A stretch of 64,000 bases of DNA from the NCBI GenBank assembly GCA_964023205.1, contig OZ026840.1, forward strand, positions 29,888,064-29,952,063. The letters run 5' to 3'. Positions within the stretch are counted from its first letter, which is position 1. Each line of letters starts with the position of its first letter. This stretch comes from Lutraria lutraria (lineage: Eukaryota > Mollusca > Bivalvia > Venerida > Mactridae). Of this stretch, positions 23,801 to 37,000 are shown piece after piece. A program made the translations under genes and the position numbers. The notes beneath the pieces are model-generated. The model searched no databases, was not told where the DNA came from, and saw nothing but the letters and a program-made list of their open reading frames with translations.

Positions 23801-26800
23801 AAACTGGACCTGGTTGATCTTGATGGCAATCTATTGAGGAGTAAATTATATGCAATACGACCTTTGACCTGTGACTATATTGATAAGAAAGATAAGCCTC
23901 TCCATGTTAGAATGTTGCAGGGTAGTGTAACTGATTTAGATGGGAAGATATTAGGCTGTGATGCTGTAAGCATGGTGGAGATGTATGTATGATTATCATG
24001 TGACTAGATTGTAGTACATGTATAAGGCCAGATCAAATAGTTATGTATACGTTTACTTGACCGTGAAAAATGGGGGAATTAATAGGTTTATTTAAAAATA
24101 TAGGGTCAGTCAGATAATTGTGAACAAGATTTTTTTCGGGCCTAATGCATAATATGTTATTGGTCACAGATACTTGACTCACATATACCTGTTCAGTAAC
24201 CCATTATTGGTAAAAAAACTGTCTCATATAGTTTAGTGACTTTAGTGTAATATAAATGTGACTGTATTGACAGATACCCCCCCCCCCCCCCCTCCTCAAT
24301 GAAATTGGGGAATATTACTTAATTTGCACATGTAGATCTGTTGTTCCATCTGTAACCAATCCCTGCTGACCATTGACCATTTGGCCTATAGGTTGGGAGG
24401 TTGATTTACATGTAGATGATCCCTAGGGATTTTGTGCTTAGTAGGTCAAAGGTCAAGGTCGAAATGATCTTCAACACAAAAAAAATAGTTTGATCAATTA
24501 ACTACAGAACGATTTTGGCGTTAGGTGCTCAGACGTGGTTGGGAGTTTTAATTAAGAGCATATTTGACCCCTATAAAGATTAAGATCAGTAGGTCAAGGT
24601 CTTACTATTCATTTAGCACTTAGGGACATCTGTGTTTAACAAACTCCTCTTGTTTTATTACAGAATTGAACATTTAAATCCAGATATTCTCAAAGGTGCT
24701 GCGGATATGGTGTTTAGACAATTACAGCCAAGCGTTGTCGTGGTAACCACTCCAAATTCAGAATTCAATCAATTATTTCCAAATTTTACTGGAATGAGAC
24801 ATTGGGATCATAGATTTGAATGGACTAGAAAAGAAATGCAGGCATGGTTGGTACTGTAGTGATATTTGTTATCTGTTTCTAATTTCAAACCTTTAAGCAA
24901 GGATTTTAATACTTCTGTCTAAGTACAAATGTACCTGCATGCTTAGCTTATAAATTAAACAAGTGGTCAATGAAGCTTGTGATCCAAATAAATTAAAACT
25001 ATGGGAATGATCCTAAAAAGTCTTGTTCTTTAATTGTCATTATTCTCATTCAGGTGTGAAGAGATTTGTCGAAGTCATCCATACACTGTGGAATTCGGAG
25101 GAATAGGTGATCCACCTGCAGATTACAGGCACTTGGGCCATTGTTCTCAGTACGCTGTTTTTGTTCGAGATGAAACTGTACCAAAGCAAGACTTCTCTAT
25201 GAAAGCCGTAGATAACTATGTGATAGTAAATATTTTTCTTGATGTTATCATACCCCACCCATCAAATTAAGTTGGACTGGAGATGTACTGGTAAGCTCAA
25301 ACCTGTGAACAAAAGTCACCCTTAGATAAAGATGAACATTGATGTGGCCTTTCTTGACAGGTGGCCTTTATTTGGAGGTCATTTAGTTTGAAATAATCGA
25401 TGACGGTTTTTAAAAGAATGGGCTTTATTCAGAGGGTGGCCTTTATTCAGAGGTGGCAGCTAGCATAGGTTTGACTGAATAAGTTTGTCTATTTGTCTGT
25501 CCGGCCATCTTTTTTTCTGTCAATTGTCAGCTCACAATTTGTATACCATTTATTTGGTTACAGTATTAATGCATTTATTTAACTGCTTTGAGTTTTGAAA
25601 GTTAAATATAGGGTAGGCTTAAAAAAGTATTTGTTTCCGGTCACACACTCATTGAAAATAGGGAGGTTGTTTTGGACTTTTTATTCGAGTGGCTCTTTAA
25701 AAGTGTGTGAAAAGGTCAAGAAAGTGAGGAAGTGGATGTACTGTTCTGTGGGTCTAATAAAAGATGAGGATAGCTTGGAAAGTTATTAACTACAAGTACA
25801 TGACTTCAAAATTGTGTTTTTCAGATTTCGGAGTCATTGTACCCTTATAAGGAGAAGATTTTATCAGATGAAGAAATCATACTAGCAGAGATTAAGTATC
25901 AAATCAGACAATACCAAAGTCCTGGTTCCAGTTTTCAGTGTGGCGATGTTTATACGCAGGATTCAAGTCTAAAGACAGGGAACCAATCAATTGGACAATT
26001 TCCTGGAAGTTACAGTCTGGTTTGCAGTAATTTAAAAAACTATGTGTATGAATCTGATGTTGATTCAGGGATACAGTCTGTTTTTCATCCAGAACAGAAC
26101 CAGTCTGTGTCATGTGATAAGCTGCACTATTGTGTAAACTGCTCAAGAGTAAGAATGGAGAAAATGTCGCAAGAATTTATTCCAATCAAATTTTTAATGA
26201 ATAGAATTATCAGGACTAAGATGGAAGTTGAACAGTTGCAGTAAGTTTTATTTTACATATCTTTTTGTATTTTATCTAGAGCAAGTAACACTTGCTGACG
26301 TCACATTTTCAAAGAAAAATACTTCATTTGCGTTTTGCATTGTTTTCTGTCCACGTATGTTATATTGTTCGAGGAGAATCCTTGTTTGTTCACAATCGGC
26401 CATTTTCTTTCAAATACCATTACGTCACGAGGTATAAGAATAGTGGTTCTGTATAAATAACTACTTGTGGTTTTCACTCGCATTTCTGTTTTATTATTGA
26501 AGTTTATTTGTATATATATTAGTTATTTAAGGTTAGGAACTACTAAATTTCAGCTTGAAAATTTTATAGCTGTTATATCAGGGGTGTCGATAACTGTGTC
26601 AGATGGATTCCGCATGCTTAGTAAATGTCACGAAGTGTAACTAATACGGGCACCGGGAAATACTTTACCATTTGACCAATCAATAATGATTTTGCAGTAA
26701 AAAGGAATTTCTCGAACTAAAATACACACTGAAAAAAAATATTTTCGCACATAAAGCTTAAAGTGTCGATAACTGTAACACTTGCTCTATTGTTTAATGT

Positions 26801-27789
26801 CACGTTAGACAGCTATGGTAATTTCGGAGCTGCACAAGACAATTTGGAGAGAAGAAATATGAGAACTAGGCATTTCATATATCCCAACTCTTTTTCAAAT
26901 CAAAGAACTTTTTCCTGGTATGTTATTGTGCCAAGTGAAAAGCACCGATACACATCTCATCCGTTTCCTAAACACAGTACAGGACGGGGTAGTTTGGATG
27001 GATGGGAACACCAAGTGTCCCTAAAATGTTGAAAGACGGAGCTGAGATTCAAACCTATGACCTTACAATTTGTAGTCCAGTTTGTAAATCCATCCCTTAC
27101 ATATCTTGACAATAGCACATTGATTACAGCCCTTTTTTATGGCAAATTTAGGGCCGAATTTCAGCCCCATTCCCCAAGCTGAATAGTATGTATATTTACC
27201 CAAATTTGAAATGAAATTCCCCAACCTTTTTACACCGTGCTTGTTTACTTATTAATTTTGTCCCAATTTGTCTATTTTCGACGCAAAATTCCCCTCCAAA
27301 AAGGCGCTGCCACCCTTCCCCAAAACCTTAAAAAAAGGGCTGGATTAAAAAAATCAAGACAGCGGTCCGGCTGGCTTACAGTAGGTTGCTATTTTCCTTA
27401 CCAGTTGTGCACCATGGCTATTCCTTCAGTTTTACTTGGAAAGAAATGACCCTGATTTTGATGCCTTGTTATAAACCCAAGAGAAAAAAGGTTGATGATT
27501 TTAAATTTTTTTTATCTGTTTACCAAATTTGACTTACTGGTATTTCAGGATTTTTCTGCGGAAACATGGATATCGTCTTTCTGCCGATTGTTTCTACGTT
27601 GTTGTGGATTTGAATAATGGCGATACTGAAGATCAAGATGAGTTCTCCGATGACTTATATGATAATGATGATGACACAGTTAATGAATACTTAAACAGTT
27701 TACAGAACAGTGATAATGCTAATGAAATCCAATCTGACATCAGTCTGATAGACGCATTTGGAAATGAGCAATGGGACTTAGATATATAA
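20827..27789 (+). CDS. HENMT1: HENMT1, small RNA 2'-O-methyltransferase, 7 coding exons
   Basis: Exons: 20827-20917, 22153-22331, 23735-23982, 24664-24846, 25054-25225, 25825-26240, 27549-27789 (TAA). Phases match at every junction, giving 509 aa. The enzyme adds a 2'-O-methyl group to the 3' end of piRNAs using S-adenosylmethionine. Visible landmarks: substrate-side PPLYIQRY before the catalytic domain; SAM-binding motif I VDFGSAE at 92-98; acidic VDLD at 117-120; metal-ligand motif E172-I-I-E175-H176 built across the exon 3/4 junction; TPNSEFN at 202-208; and H222 in DHRFEWTR. These match human E132, E135, H136 and H181. The C-terminal FIPIKFLMNRII and VVVDLNN segments align with the vertebrate tail. 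The first exon (N-terminal 30 residues) has no counterpart I recall and is the least certain part; it is chosen because its GTGAGT donor is the one that gives the right phase. The acidic C-terminus (DTEDQDEFSDDLYDNDDD) is longer than in human (about 393 aa). Confidence 0.93.
21010..21098 (-). repeat. tRNA-Ala-like relic or SINE head
   Basis: On the minus strand: AAGCTCAGTAAGTAGAGCAT (A box), CTTGCAA anticodon loop (TGC) and a good B box, GTGGGTTCGGGCCCCAC. The acceptor stem does not close, so it is probably a SINE head and not a functional tRNA. Confidence 0.55.
21137..21331. mobile_element. CAGGGC-end miniature element with TTCCCC motifs
   Basis: Ends CAGGGCTTTTTTTC and GAAAAAAAGCCCTG are inverted repeats. 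The interior repeats CTTCCCC, TTTCCCC and TTTTCCCCC. Lies in HENMT1 intron 1. Confidence 0.72.
21860..22025 (-). repeat. Third SINE-like family, truncated copy
   Basis: Shares TTTTCAAAGAAGGGTATGAC and CTGCCATAGCC with the 18775 copy; the tRNA-like part is cut short near 22025. Confidence 0.5.
22385..22545. repeat. TTAAAAAAATGTTTGTTTG-family fragment in HENMT1 intron
   Basis: Contains TGTTTGTTTGGAGTGCTTTG, CTACCTACCCAGTGCTAAAA and TTCTGGGTCGGTGCACTCCA, which pair as inverted ends. Confidence 0.55.
22853..23015. mobile_element. TACAGTCAAACCTGTG miniature inverted-repeat element in HENMT1 intron
   Basis: Left TAGTCTAACCTGCGAACAAA, right ACACAGGTTTGACTGAATA. The internal GTGGCCTTTATTTGGAGGTG block is typical. 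Confidence 0.7.
25295..25480. mobile_element. TACAGTCAAACCTGTG miniature inverted-repeat element in HENMT1 intron
   Basis: Left CTCAAACCTGTGAACAAAAG, right AGGTTTGACTGA. Two GGTGGCCTTTATT blocks and AAAAGAATGGGC lie inside. Confidence 0.7.
26925..27095 (-). mobile_element. Second SINE-like family, copy 1
   Basis: Shares GTGCCAAGTG-AAAGCAC, ATACACA, AACACAGTAC and GGGAACAC with the stretch at 28535-28725. A tRNA-like head (minus strand, about 27045-27090) includes the TGGACTAC anticodon-arm region. HENMT1 intron 6. Confidence 0.6.
27127..27342. mobile_element. CAGGGC-end miniature element with TTCCCC motifs
   Basis: Ends CAGCCCTTTTTT and AAAAAAGGGCTG. Interior has GCCCCATTCCCCAAG, AATTCCCC and CCTTCCCC. 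Lies in HENMT1 intron 6, next to a SINE. Confidence 0.7.
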
Positions 27790-28534
27790 AATCAAGTGTG
27801 ATGTTTGATTGAGTAATATTTTTAAAGGGATTGTTATGTAGTGGGCCTAATATTGGAATGTTTTTTTTAATTCTAAATTAAAAATTTGTTGTTCTTCCTT
27901 TTTGCATTCATAGAAATGACAATACGGAGTAGTGTCCCTTTTTATTTCATTGAGCTTCATGCTAGGCCATCCTTAAAAAAATGGTTTTCAGTTCAATAAC
28001 CTTGACATTTAAGTGTGGTGGGAAGTAGGTAGGCATCTTTATGTAAACATGTATGCTTGTTCTAAAAACGAAAAAGCTGGTGAAATATATTTTTGTCAAC
28101 AAAAAAAATGTTTTTTTTTAGTCTGGGGATTTTTAAATAAGGCAGTAGTGTAATTATTTTTTAAGGATGTGCCTAATTAAAGGATGATTTAATTAGCTTA
28201 TCTTGAGGTTATCTTGCTTGTAAGGCATACTTAACAACATATACATAATTATATTAATCATAATCACGTGCTCTTTGTTTTAACTACTGCAGTTTTGAGA
28301 TTTTTTCTAGTCGTGTATAGCATTTTTGGTTAACTCTAACATTAGTGTTGTGCTTTTAATATTTTTTATATATTTATTAAAATTTATCTTAAAAACATGT
28401 TAGTGCTTGTTTGAGACAATCGGTTAATGGGAAGAAGAAATATGGCTCTATTGCTCAGCATGCCTCTATAATTATGTAAGTAAAAGATAAAGGGGAATAC
28501 CATGTATATCCCTACTTTTTGCAAATAGTTTTCC

Positions 28535-28725
28535 ATGGTTGTTCACTGTGCCAAGTGTAAAGCACTTATACACACTCCTTTAATTTTCTTAACACAATAC
28601 TCGGTCTCAGTAACTGGGACGGGGACACTGAAAAGGTGTTACTGAAATACTTAACCGCGGAGCTGCAATCTGAATCCAACATCTTTCACTTAGTAGTCCA
28701 GCACGTTACCACTGATCACCCTATT
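28535..28725 (-). mobile_element. Second SINE-like family, copy 2
   Basis: Contains CTGTGCCAAGTGTAAAGCAC and CACAATACTCGGTCTCAGTA. The minus-strand head has GATCAGTGGTAACGTGCTGG and ACTACTAAGTG, resembling a tRNA A box and anticodon arm. Confidence 0.6.
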
Positions 28726-28949
28726 GGATCTTGTAAGAATGAAGAATACACTTTATGTATACAAACAATATCGCAATCCATAAGTCTGAGTAATGATGAT
28801 TATTAGTTGTTATTTTTTCTTTCTGATTCATGATTATCCAAGAAGTCAAATATTCACCCTTGTCCTATACCTGATCATAATGCAAAATAGCACCTTTCAA
28901 AATTAAGGTACCACTATTGTGAATATAGTCAATATAACAACAAAGACAG

Positions 28950-31006
28950 AACACATATAAATACAATCATTTATTAGGACCACTCTCCCAATTAAACCAC
29001 ATATAAAAGTCCATATTTATAAATAAAACAATGATTATCCATTAAGATACATAAATAAATAAAAAAGTATTAATTCCAAATGTCATAAATTTGACAATAT
29101 GCTATCAAAATACTCAAGAAAAGTTAAGAATAACATCAGAATTCTTTAAAGGGCCTTACCAATAGGTATGACAGAAATTGAAACATTTAAAACTAACAAA
29201 TGTAAGTTAAGATACGAAAACTTTGCCAACAGCCAAAGGCATTCTATACAGAAAACAATTATGCAACTATATTGCTGTTCTTTAAAATCTAATCCATACT
29301 CGATGACATTCTGTAAGAAAATAATATAAATCATACAAAATCATGCAGCCAACTTAAAGTCCCAATGTAAGAAGGCTTTTGTTTTTTAACCTGAAACAAT
29401 GGAGAGGAATATCATACATAATTTTCAGGCAACAAAACTTTGATTTAGGCTACCACTATTAACAATGAATGGTTGTCCGCTGATACCTAAAACAGTTATA
29501 TCTTGCAGACAGCAAAATCACGATAAACCAGGTGGTAATTTAAGTTCAATTTATCAATCAACCATAAACAGGAAAGATAAAGTAAAATTCTACCTCAATG
29601 TACATAAACTTCACTGCATAACCTGCAGTTATTTTCAACAAAAACGTTGAAATAAAAGTCCCCACAAATTATGACAACAATACTAAAGAACACCCCAATA
29701 TTGTACAATTAAAATTCCAATTTGCAGTCAAACCTGAGTTTGAAGACACCTCCGAAGAAATGCCATCCTGCAAATAAAGATCATACTTTGAAAAACTGTG
29801 AACAAATTGACCTATGAATAATGGTCATCTGTCAATAAAGGCCAAATTTTGTTTTTTCCCAAGGGTGGCCTTTGTCCAAAGGTTTGACCGTATAAACAAA
29901 GACAATGTAAAACATAGAAAATTTTAAAAAATAATAACACCATAACGAAAGATATTCAACCCTATGTATGAAATCCCACAGAATTATATTTCCTAAATGG
30001 ATTGCAAGCCATTAAATACACAGATAAAAAAGTACAGTCCACATACATTATAGGAATGATCTAAAAAATGTTCTTATATCTGAACGTAGGTTTAAACAGA
30101 ATGAAAATATCCATCTCAATTGCCTTAACTTGTCCAACTTCTGTCTTTCTTCATAGCATAAGTAGATTCAGACAAATTTATCAATTTACAAACTGTCAAC
30201 AAACTTACTGTGTAACAATAGTTCATGTGCACAATTTAACATAAATTTACATCTCGAAAAGCCTGGTGCAATATAAAACATACATAAGTTAAAGGGAAAA
30301 GTGATTTTAAGGCCTGAAAAATTGTTGATTTATAAAAGAAATGTAAATTTCAAAAACCTCCTTTTCATTCAAAACATAGGGAGTCAATTTGGATTTATAA
30401 ATAATGTTGTATTAAGTAAATTGTCAGTTAAAACGATGTCAATATAATGGATTTTGACTGTATTAACATTAAATACATGTATTTTAAAATTTGATGCAGA
30501 ATTGAATTAAAACAGCAGTTAAGTTAGACACATACATATTCTGTTTAACAGACGATGTGGTATTCCGTAGTTTTGAAAGTGACTATTCCAACTACCCTGT
30601 CTAAAGAACGGTTGTTGAATATAGGATTATGATTTATAAGGCCGGTAAAAAATAATCATGTTTATAGTAACTTGACCAAAAAATTAGTGTATATGGGTTG
30701 AAAAAAAATTCATCTAATTTTTTCTTTAAACATACCTTTTGTGAGAACATCAGGTACAATTCATCACCAAATATTTTTTAACTTTGGATTTTGTCGTTCA
30801 AAGAAACTTTAAGTTTTGTTTGTCTCCATTTTTTTAACAATCCTTTTGTGTCAGAGAATATCAGATACAATAAATTCAAAAATATTTTTGAACATTGGAT
30901 TTTGCCTTTAGAAGAAAAAGGTTGGATCAAGAAAGGTCAGTTATGTTACTGTGAACATGACAATTTATATCTGGCCTATGGAATGATCAATGTATTTGAT
31001 TCAGTG
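28950..31006 (-). other. GMPPA: Probable GMPPA 3' UTR
   Basis: Between the GMPPA stop codon and a minus-strand AATAAA (TTTATT at 28970-28975 on the plus strand) there is no other gene. The stretch holds one inverted-repeat element (29725-29892) and a pair of diverged direct repeats near 30737 and 30842. The 2-kb length of the UTR is inferred only from this distal signal. Confidence 0.45.
29725..29892. mobile_element. TACAGTCAAACCTGTG miniature inverted-repeat element
   Basis: Left CAGTCAAACCTGAGTTTGAA, right AAAGGTTTGACCGTA. Lies in the probable GMPPA 3' UTR, so it may be transcribed as a hairpin. Confidence 0.7.
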
Positions 31007-34000
31007 TTAGAGTATTATCTGGTTTTTGTAGCAGCCACTGAGCTCTTTATTTGGTAAAACTATGGAATTTAGAATGATAACTTCTGAAGGGACTTGAACA
31101 TCAGAGCCTGAAAATAGTCAAACAGGGAGTATTATTCAATTATATAAGATCAAGTAAGGATAGAACTCACATCACTATGACAACAGTGCCCAGCAAATAT
31201 AAATCTAACGTTGTTACTTAATGAGCTATTGCATAAATAGCCTCAATATTTAAGGTAAAGACCTCAATAAATTGTGCAAACATTCCAGATAGACGTCATA
31301 GTAATACAATTATCATTGATGAATGATATTATTAACTCCTACTGACCACCAAGAACTTATTCTTTAAAGAATGTATGCAGTCCAAACTTAACAGTGGATA
31401 GGTAGGTAGGCATATTTTAATACATGTACTACAATCATGTCCATACTTAAAAGAAATAGCCAAAATAAGAAGAAAAAAAAAATTTTTAGTTAGTCCATAA
31501 GGTTTTTTAAGGATGGCCAAAAATTCATGCATTTTTTTATAAAAAAAAATGTACAAACCTATGACTGTGATTGATGGATTCAGTTTGCCATCACTCGTAA
31601 AAGTAGGATTAGCTTCAATTTTAGCAAATGGTTTGTTTGGATTGGGGTCATTAGGGGTTCCTTCAATTCGGGTCCAGTTCCCTATTTGAGAATTCCATCC
31701 AATAATACTATCTAATATACAGCAGTGATCCTACAAAAGAAAATATAAAAATACAAATTGAGTTTGCATAAATGAATACAAATTAAATTAGTATGCAATA
31801 TTCATCAAATGATGTATTCTGACAATTATATACAATAAAATAGATAGAAAATAGATAAAGTTACAGCACCGATGTATTTGCTTACTGACTGTGTGTGAAT
31901 GAGTGTTTGGACTGCATGCAGTATCGCTCTGTTAGCGAGTCTGTGTAACGACAAAGACCGAAAAAATATAGTTCAAATTCTCGCCTAAAGCTAGAGAGCA
32001 GTGCAGTGTTGAAATTCATAGTTTGCGTGATCGCTATATGAGAAGAATTTACCAGTAAATTCATCTCATAAAAACTGTGATTTTAGAACCAAAATAATTA
32101 GTCTATTTATAGAGATAGCGTGGAACCAAAATAATTAGTCTATTTATAGATATAGCGTGGAACCAAAATAACTAGTCTATTTATAGATATAGCGTGGAAC
32201 CAAAATAACTAGTCTATAGATATAGCGTGGAACCAAAATAATTAGTCTATTTATAGATATAGCGTGGAACCAAAATAATTAGTCTATTTATAGATATAGC
32301 GTGGAACCAAAATAACTAGTCTATTTATAGATATAGCGTGGAACCAAAATAATTAGTCTATTTATAGATATAGCGTGGAACCAAAATAACTAGTCTATAG
32401 ATATAGCGTGGAACCAAAATAATTAGTCTATTTATAGAGATAGCGTGGAACCAAAATAATTAGTCTATTTATAGAGATAGCGTGGAACCAAAATAATTAG
32501 TCTATTTATAGATATAGCGTGGAACCAAAATAACTAGTCTATTTATAGATATAGCGTGGAACCAAAATAACTAGTCTATTTATAGAGATGGCGTGGAACC
32601 AAAATAACTAGTCTATTTATAGATATAGGGTGGAACCAAAATAACTAGTCTATTTATAGATATAGCGTGGAACCAAAATAACTAGTCTATTTATAGATAT
32701 AGCATGGAACCAAAATAATTAGTCTATTTATAGATATAGCGTGGAACCAAAATAACTAGTCTATTTATAGATATAGGGTGGAACCAAAATAATTAGTCTA
32801 TTTATAGAGATAGCGTGGAACCAAAATAACTAGTCTATTTATAGATATAGGGTGGAACCAAAATAATTAGTCTATTTATAGAGATAGCGTGGAACCAAAA
32901 TAATTAGTCTATTTATAGATATAGCGTGGAACCAAAATAACTAGTCTATTTATAGATATAGCGTGGAACCAAAATAACTAGTCTATTTATAGATATAGCG
33001 TGGAACCAAAATAACTAGTCTATTTATAGATATAGGGTGGAACCAAAATAATTAGTCTATTTATAGAGATGGCGTGGAACCAAAATAATTAGTCTATTTA
33101 TAGAGATGGCGTGGAACCAAAATAATTAGTCTATTTATAGAGATGGCGTGGAACCAAAATAATTAGTCTATTTATAGAGATGGCGTGGAACCAAAATAAT
33201 TAGTCTATTTATAGTGTCTCTAGTCTATTTATATGTCTCTAGTCTATTTATAGAGATAGCCTAATTATCCAGTTGAAATACATGAAGATTATTGAAATCT
33301 AGTAAACAAGATAGAGAATGGGGATGGTGGGGTGACTGCTAAGTGAATTCTCTCATAAAGCAGTTGTGGTTCTACCGGTAGTTTGTTAAAAAATCAGGGT
33401 GTGGTTTTACAATATATATTTCATTTCCAGCTCAGAGAAAAAGAAGTATTTCTGATTTAGTCAAATACTAAAAAACATCTTATAATCATTCAATTTTTTC
33501 TGACTGGTTTCAGCTCGAAGTCAGACAGAAAACAATTGCCATGAATACAAAAACATATTTACCTGTAACACTGCACCTTCAAGAATTACAGAATCTCGGA
33601 CTCGAACACCCTCACCGAGGACACAGTTCTTACCAATTGTTGCATTAGGCCCCAACTGAAATAAATGATGGAAATTTACAAGATGCCCAAAGGTGAAATG
33701 TTCTGGCTGCCTATTACCCTGACAGTTCAACCATGGTCATGAACACAGGCCACAGTCTATACTAATCGTGACCGTTCAACCATGGACATACCACTACAGC
33801 ATGACACATTGTCTCATCTTGGAAAACATTTGTGCCAAATATTTCTTATCCCTTATTAAATTACAGAGTTGTGGTCACAACCATGTACATGTACCCAGTA
33901 CAGGTACACCATATTCATACATACTAAACCCAGACTGCAAAATGTTAAGAACATGTATAGTTCACATGTGGTCGTTTTTTTATGTCATTAGGGAATGAAA

Positions 34001-37000
34001 ATTTATCATTTCTGTTTTATCAGACATTCATTTGACCTACCACAGCCGTTTCATGTACTTGAGCAGATGGATGTATGAACACGTCTCCCATGATCTTAGG
34101 TTTCCCACTCGCATTTTTCGCCAGTCTTTCAGGATGTGATTTGTGATACAGATCTAAGTAATGCCTATTGGCATAAATCGCAGCTCTGAAATACAAGAAA
34201 AATACAAAACAATAGGTCAATGTTGTGAACTCAGAAAGTTTACAGTGGTCTCCAGAAGCCCCAGTGGCAGACAATATTGCATTCTAGTCGAAAACCTAGC
34301 GCTGGCTACTTTTTGTTAATCCGAAAAAAAAATCCACAAAAAAATGAATAAACCATGAATAAAACCTGCTACAATTTAGATTTAGTCTTTAAAGAGTCTT
34401 TTATCAAATTCAAATACATAACTTATGTATCAATAATTGGCTAAAAGAAAGACCAAACAAAAAGTATTTGACCTAACTCAAACACTTAACTGATGTATCA
34501 ATAATTAGATAAAAGGACAAGTCAAAAAGTCTTGGACCTAACTCAAATACATAACTGATGTATCAATAATTACATAAAAGAAGGACAAGTCAAAAAGTCT
34601 TGGACCTAACTCAAAAACATAACTGATGCATCTATAATTAGCAAAAAGAGGGACCAATCAAAAAGTCTTAGACTCAATGCAAGTACATTAATGGTGTGTC
34701 TATGGATTACTTACCCAGCAGATTTTATTTGACTCCAGAATCTAGTTGTCATGTACACATACAGTTTGCCAGAGGATGCCAGCGGTATAAAGATATCTTG
34801 TTCCATACGAATAACTTCTTTTGCTGGGGCAGTGTTATAGTCACAACTGAAATGATTACCATAGATTTACAATAAGACAACAATGCCTTTGATGCCATGA
34901 AAAAGTACATGTACAGTCAAACACCTGTGAACAAAGACACCCTAGGGAAAGACAAATTGTGGCATTTATTGACAGGTGGTCTTTATTTTGATGTCATTTT
35001 GCTCTGAATAAGCAATGGCGATTTTTTGAAAAGAATGGCCTTTATTCACAGGGTGGTCTTTATTTGGAGGCGGCCCTTAACACAGGTTTGACTGTACTTT
35101 GCAGTATCAGTTATTTTTTTACATTTCGTTTTTGTTACAACTGGAGGATTTAAAAGAGTTTTATGAATACAAAATAATTGCTCCAGATGTTTCAAATAAT
35201 GCACACCATTCATAATACATGTGTTTCTTTAGAAAAAATACTGCCATTCCTTTCATTAATAAATGAAGATTAAGAATCTAGCATAGAATATTTATTACCA
35301 CGGAGAACATAAATCTAACTTGTTCAAACGGACTGCTTTGTGTATCATGAATGGTTCGATTATTGTATCTTGAAGATGACAAATTTTAGTTCAAAACCTT
35401 AATAGAAGTACACACAGAGCTAGAACATGGAAGGGATGATGTTTAATGGTACATTAATTATAAAGGCCTATAATGGATGCACTAGATATATATATATGTA
35501 ATACATCATTATACACCATCCCTTCAATGTGCTAGCTATCCGTAGAAGTATACATATTTATAATACAAGATACTGAGATACTAGTAATGGGATTGTGGCA
35601 CATTGACCTCAAATATTGTTTGTTTCTGGCTACCCGACCTACCCTCTTTTTTCCCGCAATCCTCGACTTTTTATCAATTCAAAGGTACAGTGCATCCACT
35701 TTTTACCATTCCGCCCACTTTTAAGAATATAAAAATATTCTCTTTACCTTGTTACCCTTTTTTAAATGAGCATGTAACAGGAAACAAACATTATTTTTTC
35801 AAGCCCTAAATGCTCAATATCATTTACAACACAATGTGTAATACAACAAGAGGGCCAAGATCACAATAATTAATGACCAGATAATATAGTTTCCAACTCG
35901 TATAACCCATTTTTATGTAGATTTTGAGATCAAAACCAACAATGAAGGTATATTATAATACTGCTGAACAAGCTAAAACATAGCAAATTTTCTAATCCAA
36001 GGGCCCATAACTCTTAAGTTCGGGTCCGATTCCACCCATAACTGACCTTGTCCAATACCGTAAGGTCATAAACATTCTTTGTAAATATGATTAGGATCAG
36101 TAAATAAATGAAGGCGCTAGAGTGTAAACAAGCTAAATTTTAGCAAATTTTCTAAGTCAAGGGCCCATAACTCTTGAAGATGTACTCCTATAAGTTTAAT
36201 CAAGATTTGTTAAGAGCTGCGGATGCTAGAGTGTAAACAAACTAATTGTGGCCGGACGCCGGACAACATACGACGTACGCCGGACGCCGGACATTCAACG
36301 ATCCTAAAAGCTCACCTGATGAATCAGGTGAGCTAAAAAGGTTGTCAATTTTTCTTCCATACGTTAGCCAACTACTATACAATATACCACATTAGATACA
36401 AAAGCAAACCTGTATTGCAACATTGAAATACATGGTAGATATAACTATGAATCAAATATGTCTAACATTTAATTAACATGGATGCAAGTTATTGGACTAT
36501 GGAAACATCTAAACATTGAACAACAAAACATGCATTAACAAGCCTAGTACGAGGGTCCTGCAATAAGTTCCAACGTCCGGTTCAGATTTTTTAAACACTA
36601 GTTTCTATAACCACTATTTTTTATTATGAACCTACAAACTATCTCCCATTTGTTGAAACACATATTTGTAACTGTTAAACCCAATCTCTAAAATCAGATC
36701 TGTTGAACCTGGTAAACTGTGCTACCTGCCGAGAGATTTTTTGGACTTGGAAGTAAAACGAAGCCACAGAGACACAAGACAGGGTCTACAACATTTAACA
36801 GGCGTGTGACAGCTCCAAGAGCAAAAAGGCTGAAATACCCTACCCCCCACCCCTTCATGCTTGCAAAAAACATCATTTTTGAGTAGGTCAGACTGAATCT
36901 GGACCCTTTTGTTGCAAAGATTTTAAGACAAAAAAAGAGGAAATCAGCTGAAAGGAGGAAGAATCACATGTCAAACATGTGAGAGGAGGCTTTGTCTAGT

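Noticed and set aside
24277..24292. Poly-C run as a functional element
   Set aside because: A simple homopolymer tract in an intron, as also at 7498 (poly-G) and 55404; a likely slippage product.
26763..27032. 89-codon plus-strand open frame in HENMT1 intron 6
   Set aside because: Its second half is SINE-like sequence shared with 28535-28725, and including it would break the conserved C-terminal phase between exons 6 and 7.
30791..31057. 88-codon plus-strand open frame
   Set aside because: It is antisense to GMPPA exon 11, whose reverse-strand translation ends in the conserved KNQIIL tail.
32087..33260. CRISPR-like appearance of the 37-bp array
   Set aside because: Units abut with no unique spacers and the surroundings are a eukaryotic gene intron; the same holds for 56880-58935.
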